Assembly: GCA_015491595.1 (NCBI GenBank)
Contig: WFVP01000322.1
Coordinates: 1 to 5,644, forward strand
DNA: 5,644 nt
Source of the DNA: Anaerolineales bacterium
GTDB taxonomy: Bacteria > Chloroflexota > Anaerolineae > Anaerolineales > DRMV01
Direction of reading: 5' to 3'
In this document: positions 1 through 5,384 of the stretch, piece by piece
How positions within the stretch are numbered: position 1 is the first letter of the stretch
How the letters are laid out: the number at the start of each line of letters is the position of its first letter
The notes under the pieces: generated by a model
The model's database searches: none
What the model saw: the letters and a program-made list of their open reading frames with translations, nothing else
What the model was told of the DNA's origin: nothing
Position numbers and translations under genes: made by a program

Positions 1-18
1 GTCTTTGACCTGCGCCAT
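1..18 (-). CDS. Possible start of a minus-strand gene running off the left edge
   Basis: On the minus strand an ATG at 18-16 opens a frame reading M-A-Q-V-K-D and then leaves the window. Just upstream is a purine-rich stretch, GGAGAGAGGGG, whose GGAG lies 7 nt before the ATG, a good ribosome binding site position. The frame would lie after the operon terminator, so it would need its own promoter in 19-81, where I see no convincing one, or read-through. Six codons say nothing about function. The same bases can also be read on the plus strand as a gene tail ending in TAA at 43-45, so the call rests only on the ribosome binding site. Confidence 0.3.
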
Positions 19-81
19 CCCCTCTCTCCGTCGTGCGGTCCGTAAACGCGAGCAGGCGCGAAACGATGCCCGGCCCAAACC

Positions 82-112
82 AAAAGCGAGGCGAACCTGC
101 CGCCTCGCTTTT
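82..112. terminator. Bidirectional Rho-independent terminator of the ABC exporter operon
   Basis: A perfect 12-bp inverted repeat, AAAAGCGAGGCG at 82-93 and CGCCTCGCTTTT at 101-112, encloses a 7-base loop. Read on the minus strand, the hairpin lies 20 bases after the TAA stop of the downstream ABC gene and its GC-rich stem ends in TTTT. The arms begin and end with A and T runs, so it could also stop plus-strand transcription entering from the left. The T-runs are short, at four bases. Confidence 0.75.
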
Positions 113-131
113 CTCTGCCTGGCTTCGGGCC

Positions 132-1916
132 TTAGGAAAGGGCTTTTTCGATATGGGTTTCCCGGAAGCCCCGTTGGTACAGCCGGTAATACAGGCCGCG
201 CAACGCCAGCAGTTCCTGGTGGGTGCCCCGTTCCACGATACGGCCCTGGTGGACCACGAAAATCTGGTCCGCGTTGACGATGGTGGAAAGGCGGTGGGCG
301 ATGACGAAGGCGGTGCGACCCTCCAGGAGCCGTTTCAGGGCCCGCTGGATGAGGCGTTCCGTCTGCACGTCCACGCTGGAGGTGGCCTCGTCCAGGATGA
401 GGATGCTGGGGTCGGCCAGGAGCGCGCGGGCGAAGGCAATGAGCTGCCGCTGGCCCACGGAGAGCAGGACGCCGCCCTCGCCCACCGGGGTGTCGTACCC
501 GTGACGCAGGCGTATGATAAACTCGTGCGCGCCCACGGCCCTGGCCGCGGCTTCCACCTCCTCGTCCGTGGCGTTCAGGCGGCCGAAGCGGATGTTCTCC
601 CGCACCGTGCCGGAGAACAGGAAGGGGTCCTGGAGCACGATGCCCATCTGGCGGCGAAGGCTGTCCTGGGTGACGGTGCGCAGGTCGTAACCATCCACCA
701 GCACCCGGCCCCGGGTGGGGTCGTGGAAGCGGGCCAGGAGTTTGATGATGGTGGTCTTGCCCGCGCCCGTCTCGCCCACTAAGGCCACGGTTTCCCCCGG
801 CTTTACCAGGAAGTCCACGTCCTCCAGGATGGGCGTATCGGGGTCGTCGGGGTAGTGGAACCAGACGTGCTCGAAGCGCACTTCCCCACAAATGGGGGGC
901 AGGTCGATGGCGTCAGGCGCGTCCTGGACCTCGGGCGGCGTATCCAGCAGGGTGAAGATGCGCTCTCCCGCGGCCATGGCGGAGAGGAACTGGTCGTAGC
1001 GCTCGCTCAGGGAGCGGATGGGTTCGAAGAGGCGGTCGATGTAAAGCACGAAGGCCACCAACATGCCCGCGGTGAGGCGGTCCCCCAGCACGGCCAGCCC
1101 ACCGAAGTACACCACAATGGCCGTGGCCAGGGTGTTGAGGAAGTCCACGCTGGGGAAGAAGAGGGCCGCGACGCGGGCCGCTTCCAGATTGGTCTTCATG
1201 GCTTCGGCATTGGGACCCTCCCGGAAGCGACGGTCGTTTTCCTCTTCTCGGGCAAAGGCCTGGATGACCCGTACCCCCTGCACGGTTTCGGCCAGCACCG
1301 CGTTGACCCAACCGATGGCCGAGCGCACCTTGCGGTAGTTTTCCCGGGCCACCTGGCGGAAGCGGGCCGAGGCCCAGGCCAACAGGGGGAGCACGCTCAG
1401 GGTGAGGAGGGTGAGGCGGGCATCCATGCGGGCCATGGCGTAGAGCGCGCCCAGGAGGGTGAACAGGTCCCGGGCCACGGCCAGGATGGCAAAGCTCAGG
1501 AAGCGGCGCAGGACGCTCACGTCGTTGATGACCCGGGAAAGGATGCGTCCGGTGCCGTAGTGACTGAAGAAGTTGAGGGAGAGGTTCTGGAGATGTACGA
1601 AGAGACGGTTGCGCAAGTCGTAGATGATGGCCGTGCCCACCCGGGCCATGAGGTTGACCCGAAGGTAGATGAAGAGCCATTGCAGGGAGGCGGCGATGAG
1701 GTAGAGGAGCACGGCGTTGCGCAGGGCGGGGAGGGAACCCGCGGCCATACCCTCGTCCAGGGCCATCTTCACGAAGTAGGGCGCGACTACCCGGGTGCCG
1801 GCGGCTCCCAGCATGAAGAACAGGGACGCGGTGAAGGGCAGCCAGTAGGGTCGGAGAAAGCCCAACAGCCGACGAAGCACCCGGGGGTCGTACTTGTATT
1901 GCGCGTCTTCGGTCAT
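132..1916 (-). CDS. ABC exporter half-transporter, consensus-ATPase subunit (BmrD/TM288-like)
   Basis: This is a fused membrane-ATPase half-exporter of 594 aa that should pair with the product of the gene just upstream to pump a substrate out across the cytoplasmic membrane. The N-terminal part (about 20-300) holds six hydrophobic segments, near 24-44, 64-86, 139-161, 164-184, 250-275 and 280-298. The ATPase domain starts near 344, with A-loop Tyr355, Walker A GETGAGKT 381-388, Q-loop Gln429, Walker B ILILDE 505-510 with catalytic Glu510, D-loop SSVD and switch His541. The signature motif is degenerate: LSVGQ (485-489) instead of LSGGQ. The start at 1916 is chosen because AGGAGG lies 5 nt upstream; the open frame extends to 2048, but that part overlaps the previous gene and reads like non-coding translation. 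The gene sits 52 bases after its partner's stop. Multidrug compounds, lipids or peptides are all possible substrates; the sequence does not say which. Confidence 0.96.
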   Translation of the reverse strand: MTEDAQYKYDPRVLRRLLGFLRPYWLPFTASLFFMLGAAGTRVVAPYFVKMALDEGMAAGSLPALRNAVLLYLIAASLQWLFIYLRVNLMARVGTAIIYDLRNRLFVHLQNLSLNFFSHYGTGRILSRVINDVSVLRRFLSFAILAVARDLFTLLGALYAMARMDARLTLLTLSVLPLLAWASARFRQVARENYRKVRSAIGWVNAVLAETVQGVRVIQAFAREEENDRRFREGPNAEAMKTNLEAARVAALFFPSVDFLNTLATAIVVYFGGLAVLGDRLTAGMLVAFVLYIDRLFEPIRSLSERYDQFLSAMAAGERIFTLLDTPPEVQDAPDAIDLPPICGEVRFEHVWFHYPDDPDTPILEDVDFLVKPGETVALVGETGAGKTTIIKLLARFHDPTRGRVLVDGYDLRTVTQDSLRRQMGIVLQDPFLFSGTVRENIRFGRLNATDEEVEAAARAVGAHEFIIRLRHGYDTPVGEGGVLLSVGQRQLIAFARALLADPSILILDEATSSVDVQTERLIQRALKRLLEGRTAFVIAHRLSTIVNADQIFVVHQGRIVERGTHQELLALRGLYYRLYQRGFRETHIEKALS

Positions 1917-1921
1917 GCGCG

Positions 1922-1927
1922 CCTCCT
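1922..1927 (-). promoter_or_regulatory. Ribosome binding site fixing the start of the downstream ABC gene
   Basis: The minus strand reads AGGAGG, then CGCGC, then ATG at 1916. This near-perfect Shine-Dalgarno sequence at 5-nt spacing decides the start over the in-frame ATG at 2048, which lies inside the 3' end of the preceding gene. It also shows the second cistron has its own initiation signal. Confidence 0.85.
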
Positions 1928-1968
1928 GCGGGGCGTCGGGTTTGCGGACAGCGTCCAGGGGACGTGGT

Positions 1969-3708
1969 TCATCCTTGGACTTCCTCCGGTTGCAATTGCA
2001 GTTCGTAGATTTCCCGGTACAGCCCGGGGTGCCGGATGAGCTCCTCATGGGTGCCCATTTGCACGATGCGCCCGCCGTCCATGACGAGGATAAGGTCGGC
2101 GTGCTTCACCGTAGCCACCCGTTGTGCGATGATGAAGGTGGTGCGGCCCTGCATCAGGCGGAAGAGGGCCTGGAGGATGAGGTGTTCGGTTTCCGTGTCC
2201 ACGCTGGAAGTGGCATCATCCAGGATGAGGATACGAGGGTCCATGAGCAAGGCCCGGGCGATGGCGATGCGCTGGCGCTGACCGCCGGAAAGGGTCACGC
2301 CCCGTTCGCCCACCACGGTGTCGTAGCCCTGGGGCATGCGCATGATGAACTCGTGGGCCTGGGCTGCCTTGGCCGCGGCGATGATTTCCTCCTCGGTGGC
2401 GTCGGGTCGGCCGTAGGCGATGTTCTCCCGAATGGTGGTGGAGAAGAGCAGGGACGTTTGCAGCACCATGCCGATTTGGCGCCGCAGCGTGGTCAGGTCC
2501 AGGGTGCGCAGGTCGTGGCCGTCAATGAGCACCCGGCCCCGGGTAGGGTCGTAGAAACGGGGGATGAGGCTGATGAGGGTGGTTTTCCCGCTTCCTGTGG
2601 GGCCGATGAGGGCCACCACGGTGTTGGGCGGAATGTCCAGGTGGATGTCCTGCAACGTGTCGTGAGATTCGCCGGGATAACGGAAGAACACGTGCTCGAA
2701 GGTCACCCGGCCCTGGATAGGGCGCAGGCGCAGGGCCCGGGGCGGGGATTGGATGTCGGGTTCGGTATCCAGCACCTCGAAGATGCGCTTGGCCCCGGCC
2801 GCGGCTTCGCCGGCCATGTTGACCAGCCAGACCAGCTGGCGAGCGGGCATCCCCAAGAGGACGAAGTAGCTGTTGAAGGCCACCACTTCGCCCAGGGTAG
2901 TCTCCCCCCGCAACACCATCCGACCGCCGAACCACAGGATGAGGATGGTGCCCACGGAGATGAGCCAGAAGGTGGTGGGCATGACCCGGGCCCATTGGCC
3001 GATGACGGTGAGCCGGGCGTCGTAGAGTTCCCGGTTGCTGGCCTCAAAGCGTTCGATTTCGTACCGCTCCCGGGCGAAGGCCCGCACCACGGCCGCGCCC
3101 ACGACGTTTTCCTGCACCCGGACGGTAATTTTCCCCATGCTCTGGTCCACCCGGTAGAAGAGGTGGGTGACCTTCTGACCGAAGTTGGTGGCCACCAGCA
3201 CCAGGGGGATGAGGGGTAAAGAGGCCACCAGGGCCAGCCGCGGGTTGGCTGCGAACATCACGCCCAGGGCGGCCACGAACATGAGGGCCATTTGCAATAT
3301 TTCCACCAGGCCGCCGTTCAGGAAGTTGGTCACGGCCCGCACATCCTCAATGGTGCGGCTGATGAGCTGGCCGCTGGGCGTGCGGTCGTGGAAGCCGATG
3401 GAGAGGCGTTGGAGATGGGCGTAGATGCGGTTGCGCAAGTCATAGGTGACCCTCTGGGCGACCCAGGCGGTGAGATACCGGCGGGCGAAGAGCAGTCCCG
3501 CCCGGGCCACACCGATGCCCAGGATGAGCCACGCGGCCTGGGTCAGATAGGCCCGGTCCCGCTGGGCCAGACCCACGTCGATGACCTGCTGGATGAGGTA
3601 CGGCACCCACAAGTTGGCCGCGGTCAGGGCCAACAGGCTGAAGGCCGCCAGGAGGACCTGTTTCCAGTAAGGCCGCACGAAAGGACTCAAACGAAGGAGT
3701 GCGCGCAT
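1969..3708 (-). CDS. ABC exporter half-transporter, degenerate-ATPase subunit (BmrC/YheI/TM287-like)
   Basis: This 579-aa half-exporter is the first gene of the operon and should pair with the product of the next gene. Hydrophobic segments lie near 16-40, 56-78, 131-152, 156-175, 244-262 and 271-293. The ATPase domain begins near 332, with A-loop Tyr344, Walker A GPTGSGKT 369-376, Q-loop Gln417, canonical signature LSGGQ 473-477, Walker B ILILDD 493-498 and D-loop SSVD 501-504. Two catalytic positions are altered: Asp498 stands where the catalytic Glu belongs (codon GAT at 2217-2215), and Gln529 replaces the switch His in AQRVAT (codon CAA at 2124-2122). In TM287, BmrC and TmrB the Glu-to-Asp change marks the non-hydrolysing site of a heterodimer. 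The start at 3708 has only weak Shine-Dalgarno-like purines (AGGGATGGA), but the distance from Met to the first PYW before the first membrane segment fits half-exporters. The substrate is not evident. Confidence 0.96.
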   Translation of the reverse strand: MRALLRLSPFVRPYWKQVLLAAFSLLALTAANLWVPYLIQQVIDVGLAQRDRAYLTQAAWLILGIGVARAGLLFARRYLTAWVAQRVTYDLRNRIYAHLQRLSIGFHDRTPSGQLISRTIEDVRAVTNFLNGGLVEILQMALMFVAALGVMFAANPRLALVASLPLIPLVLVATNFGQKVTHLFYRVDQSMGKITVRVQENVVGAAVVRAFARERYEIERFEASNRELYDARLTVIGQWARVMPTTFWLISVGTILILWFGGRMVLRGETTLGEVVAFNSYFVLLGMPARQLVWLVNMAGEAAAGAKRIFEVLDTEPDIQSPPRALRLRPIQGRVTFEHVFFRYPGESHDTLQDIHLDIPPNTVVALIGPTGSGKTTLISLIPRFYDPTRGRVLIDGHDLRTLDLTTLRRQIGMVLQTSLLFSTTIRENIAYGRPDATEEEIIAAAKAAQAHEFIMRMPQGYDTVVGERGVTLSGGQRQRIAIARALLMDPRILILDDATSSVDTETEHLILQALFRLMQGRTTFIIAQRVATVKHADLILVMDGGRIVQMGTHEELIRHPGLYREIYELQLQPEEVQG

Positions 3709-3831
3709 ACGCGTCCATCCCTGATGGGGGTACGAGTTCCAACGGGGGCGGTGCGGGACGCCTTCTCGCCGAAGAGGACGTTTCCCTTTCCCCCGTGGGC
3801 GGGCCTGAGGGTTGGCAGGCCACCTTAGGGG

Positions 3832-3862
3832 ATTATAGCGCCGAAACGGGGAATGAGCACAA
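3832..3862 (-). promoter_or_regulatory. Likely promoter of the ABC exporter operon
   Basis: The minus strand carries a perfect TATAAT (3837-3832). A TTGTGC -35 candidate lies at 3862-3857, with a rather long 19-base spacer. Transcription would start near 3825, giving a leader of about 117 nt before the ATG at 3708. The leader's first part contains a 6-bp hairpin, GGCCTG at 3802-3807 and CAGGCC at 3816-3821, with an 8-base loop. No operator was recognised. Confidence 0.55.
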
Positions 3863-3894
3863 AGAGCAGGCCGGGGAGCTTGCGCCCTCCCGGA

Positions 3895-3922
3895 TGTCCT
3901 TCGGCCGGGGCTTTGTTAGAAT
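3895..3922 (+). promoter_or_regulatory. Likely extended -10 promoter of the acetyltransferase gene
   Basis: TGTTAGAAT at 3914-3922 fits the extended -10 form TGnTATAAT with one mismatch. The -35 region, TGTCCT at 3895-3900 with 16-base spacing, is poor, which is usual for extended -10 promoters. Transcription would start near 3929, about 41 bases before the ATG at 3971. The promoter is divergent to that of the ABC operon, with the two -10 boxes about 80 bases apart. Confidence 0.5.
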
Positions 3923-3946
3923 TCCCTGGGATAGGTCCCACACCTT

Positions 3947-3964
3947 TTGCGACAACGCAAGGAG
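3947..3964 (+). promoter_or_regulatory. Ribosome binding site of the acetyltransferase gene with an abutting small hairpin
   Basis: AAGGAG at 3959-3964 sits 6 nt before the ATG at 3971, which makes that ATG the start rather than the in-frame ATG at 3947. Directly upstream, TTGCG (3947-3951) and CGCAA (3956-3960) form a 5-bp stem with a 4-base loop ACAA. The last two stem bases are the first two bases of the Shine-Dalgarno sequence. Confidence 0.7.
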
Positions 3965-3970
3965 CCGACC

Positions 3971-4993
3971 ATGTTGACTTGGATTACCGAACCCGAAGTG
4001 TGGGCCGACATGGCCGAGGAGTGGAACGCGTTGCTGGACCGTTCCCTCCTGCCTCTGCCCTTCCTGCGGCATGAATACCTGTGGCGTTGGTGGGAGACCC
4101 TGGGCGCGGGGGAATGGCCCGAGGGTCAATTGGCCGTGGCCGTGTACCGGGACGAAGCCGGGCGCCTGCAGGGGGCGGCGCCCTTCTTCATCACGCCCAC
4201 CCGGCATGGCCCCACCATGATGGTCATTGGCAGCCATCGGTTGACGGACTTCCTGGACGTGCTGGTGACGCGGGAGGCGGAAAAGGCTTTCGTCCGGGCC
4301 TTAGGGGACGCCTTGTTTGGCCCTTCGCCGGTCTTCCCCCAGGTGCGCCGTTGGGAATGGTGGAATCTGCTTCCCGAGAGCCCCTTACGGCGGGGGGCAG
4401 CCGATTGGGCGGTCCGGTATGGGTTGAAGTCCACTGAGAGCCCGTGCGAGGTGGCGCCTTATCTGGCCCTGCCGCCTTCCTGGGAAGCCTATCTCCACCA
4501 GGTCGGCAAGAAACAACGCCATGAGATTCGGCGCAAGCTGCGTCGGGCCCATCGGCATCCGCATGCAGTCCATTGGTACCGGGTAACGGACCCGGAACAA
4601 TTGGATGCGGAGATGGACGCGCTGTTCGCCCTGATGCAGGCTCATCCTCAAAAAGCGGCTTTCTTTACGCCGACCCGGCAGGCCTGGTTGCGCGCCGTGT
4701 GTCATGACGCCCTGCGCCATGGGTGGTTGTTCTTTGCGTTCCTGACGGTGGGCGGTGAACGGGCCGCGTCCTTCCTGTGCTTTGATTTCCATCGCCGACT
4801 ATGGATTTACAACTCCGGCCTGAACCCCAAGTACAAGCAACTCTCCCCGGGATGGGTGTTGCTGGCCCACATGTTGCAATGGGCCATTGCTCGCGGCTAC
4901 GAAGGCGTGGACTTCATGCGCGGCCCCGAGGGCTACAAGTACCGCTTCGGCGCCCGGGACCGGGAGCTCCTCTGGGTGCGGCTGGAACGGTGA
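3971..4993 (+). CDS. GNAT-superfamily acyltransferase, CelD/BioF2-like (Acetyltransf_6) type
   Basis: This 340-aa cytoplasmic protein has the layout of the CelD/BioF2-like branch of the GNAT fold, related to FemAB peptidyltransferases. Near the N-terminus is a PFLRHEYLWRWWETLG segment (30-45), then a strand-rich half with APFFITP (70-76) and DFLDVLV (93-99). The GNAT half begins after a basic stretch GKKQRHEIRRKLRR (179-192). It includes a conserved-looking NSGLNPKYKQLSPG (281-294) and ends with VDFMRGPEGYKYRFG (313-327), the DF-x-RG...YK motif typical of the family. Members transfer acyl groups and often sit in cell-envelope or polysaccharide loci; donor and acceptor cannot be read from the sequence. 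There is no signal peptide or membrane segment. The gene is divergent from the ABC operon and overlaps the next ORF by GTGA. An envelope-modifying role is an inference. Confidence 0.88.
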   Translation: MLTWITEPEVWADMAEEWNALLDRSLLPLPFLRHEYLWRWWETLGAGEWPEGQLAVAVYRDEAGRLQGAAPFFITPTRHGPTMMVIGSHRLTDFLDVLVTREAEKAFVRALGDALFGPSPVFPQVRRWEWWNLLPESPLRRGAADWAVRYGLKSTESPCEVAPYLALPPSWEAYLHQVGKKQRHEIRRKLRRAHRHPHAVHWYRVTDPEQLDAEMDALFALMQAHPQKAAFFTPTRQAWLRAVCHDALRHGWLFFAFLTVGGERAASFLCFDFHRRLWIYNSGLNPKYKQLSPGWVLLAHMLQWAIARGYEGVDFMRGPEGYKYRFGARDRELLWVRLER

Positions 4994-5184
4994 GGCGGGG
5001 GGAAGCGTACCCGTGGGGCAAACCTGGGCGCCTGCTGCAGGCCGAAAAGGTGGATGGGGCCTTCGACCTGACCACGATTCGAGAAGTTTTGCCGGGCATG
5101 GAGCTCCGAGAGGTTCGTCCGGAGGCTCTGGCCCGTCGTCGGGCTGACCTCAAAATGCAAATTCAACGCTGGCTGGAGGAATGA
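4990..5184 (+). CDS. Small hypothetical protein (64 aa) coupled to the acetyltransferase gene
   Basis: I do not recognise this protein. A GTG at 4990-4992 overlaps the acetyltransferase stop codon as GTGA, the classic geometry for translational coupling; the Shine-Dalgarno sequence is weak (GGAA, only a few bases away). The frame ends with TGA at 5182-5184. By my count 43 of 64 third codon positions are G or C, compatible with real coding sequence in this genome. The product has no signal peptide, membrane segment or cysteine. The middle reads DGAFDLTTIREVLPG (22-36), and the C-terminus (43-64) is a strongly charged, probably helical stretch with a triple Arg (49-51) and ending in RWLEE. It could be a small partner of the acyltransferase or a stand-alone regulator, but it may also be a non-coding extension of the open frame. 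No extra start upstream is needed. Confidence 0.5.
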   Translation: MRRGEAYPWGKPGRLLQAEKVDGAFDLTTIREVLPGMELREVRPEALARRRADLKMQIQRWLEE

Positions 5185-5284
5185 CATCGCTTCCAGGCAT
5201 GGCTGGCCGAAGAGGAAGACACATCCCCGCTCTCCTGTCACACTCCTTTACGAAAAGGTCGTGTCTGCGTCACGGAATTCGGGA

Positions 5285-5313
5285 TTGACAGGTATCGCCT
5301 GTTGTACTAACAT
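5285..5313 (+). promoter_or_regulatory. Likely sigma-70-type promoter of the secreted-protein gene
   Basis: A perfect TTGACA -35 box (5285-5290) is followed after 17 bases by TAACAT (5308-5313), four of six matches to TATAAT. Transcription would start near 5320, giving a leader of about 65 nt with a strong ribosome binding site. The surrounding sequence is clearly AT-richer than the genes (43% GC over 5281-5384 by my count). The 5185-5280 stretch before it holds only weak hairpins, such as CCTTT/AAAGG at 5245-5258, and no clear terminator for the preceding genes. Confidence 0.65.
5288..5302. repeat. Operator-like inverted repeat inside the promoter spacer
   Basis: ACAGG (5288-5292) and CCTGT (5298-5302) are perfect inverted 5-bp arms around a 5-base centre. 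They overlap the last three bases of the -35 box and lie in the spacer before the -10 box, where a repressor would block polymerase. Arms this short can occur by chance. Confidence 0.3.
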
Positions 5314-5372
5314 CTTGTCAAACGCACCTTCTTTTGATTGTCAGCTCATTTCGGTTGATAACTTGGTCATTT

Positions 5373-5378
5373 AGGAGG
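5373..5378 (+). promoter_or_regulatory. Strong ribosome binding site of the secreted-protein gene
   Basis: AGGAGG, continuing into GTG, lies 6 nt before the ATG at 5385. This near-perfect Shine-Dalgarno match favours the ATG over an in-frame GTG at 5382-5384 directly before it, and suggests high translation. Confidence 0.85.
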
Positions 5379-5384
5379 TGTGTG

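Noticed and set aside
1917..2048. 44-residue N-terminal extension of the downstream ABC subunit
   Set aside because: It lies over the spacer and the 3' end of the upstream gene, has a low-complexity Cys/Asn/Arg-rich composition, and is followed by a much better start with AGGAGG at 1916.
369..2241. Nearly repeated DNA blocks at about 369-412 and 2198-2241
   Set aside because: Both encode the Walker B and D-loop region of paralogous ABC subunits. The similarity follows from protein conservation and needs no recent recombination.
33..3219. Long plus-strand open frames opposite the two ABC genes (33-782, 855-2039, 1894-3219)
   Set aside because: Their translations are rich in Gly, His, Glu, Val and Gln with no recognisable motif. 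They mirror strongly conserved ABC exporters on the other strand and arise from the GC-rich third codon positions of those genes.
3440..3823. Minus-strand open frame of 127 codons spanning the leader and the start of the first ABC gene
   Set aside because: It is a frame-shifted shadow of the ABC gene, rich in Pro, Gly and Arg, and its GTG start has no convincing ribosome binding site.
3709..3825. BmrB-like regulatory leader peptide before the ABC operon
   Set aside because: The only ATG in the leader (3718-3716) opens a frame that runs far into the first gene. No short, closed ORF with a ribosome binding site is present.
3947..3970. Alternative start of the acyltransferase eight codons upstream
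   Set aside because: The ATG at 3947 has no ribosome binding site, while AAGGAG is ideally placed for the ATG at 3971.
5181..5288. A 35-codon ORF overlapping the stop of the small hypothetical gene as ATGA
   Set aside because: Its GGAGG is only one base from the ATG, the product has no recognisable pattern, and the frame runs into the TTGACA promoter box, where it ends.
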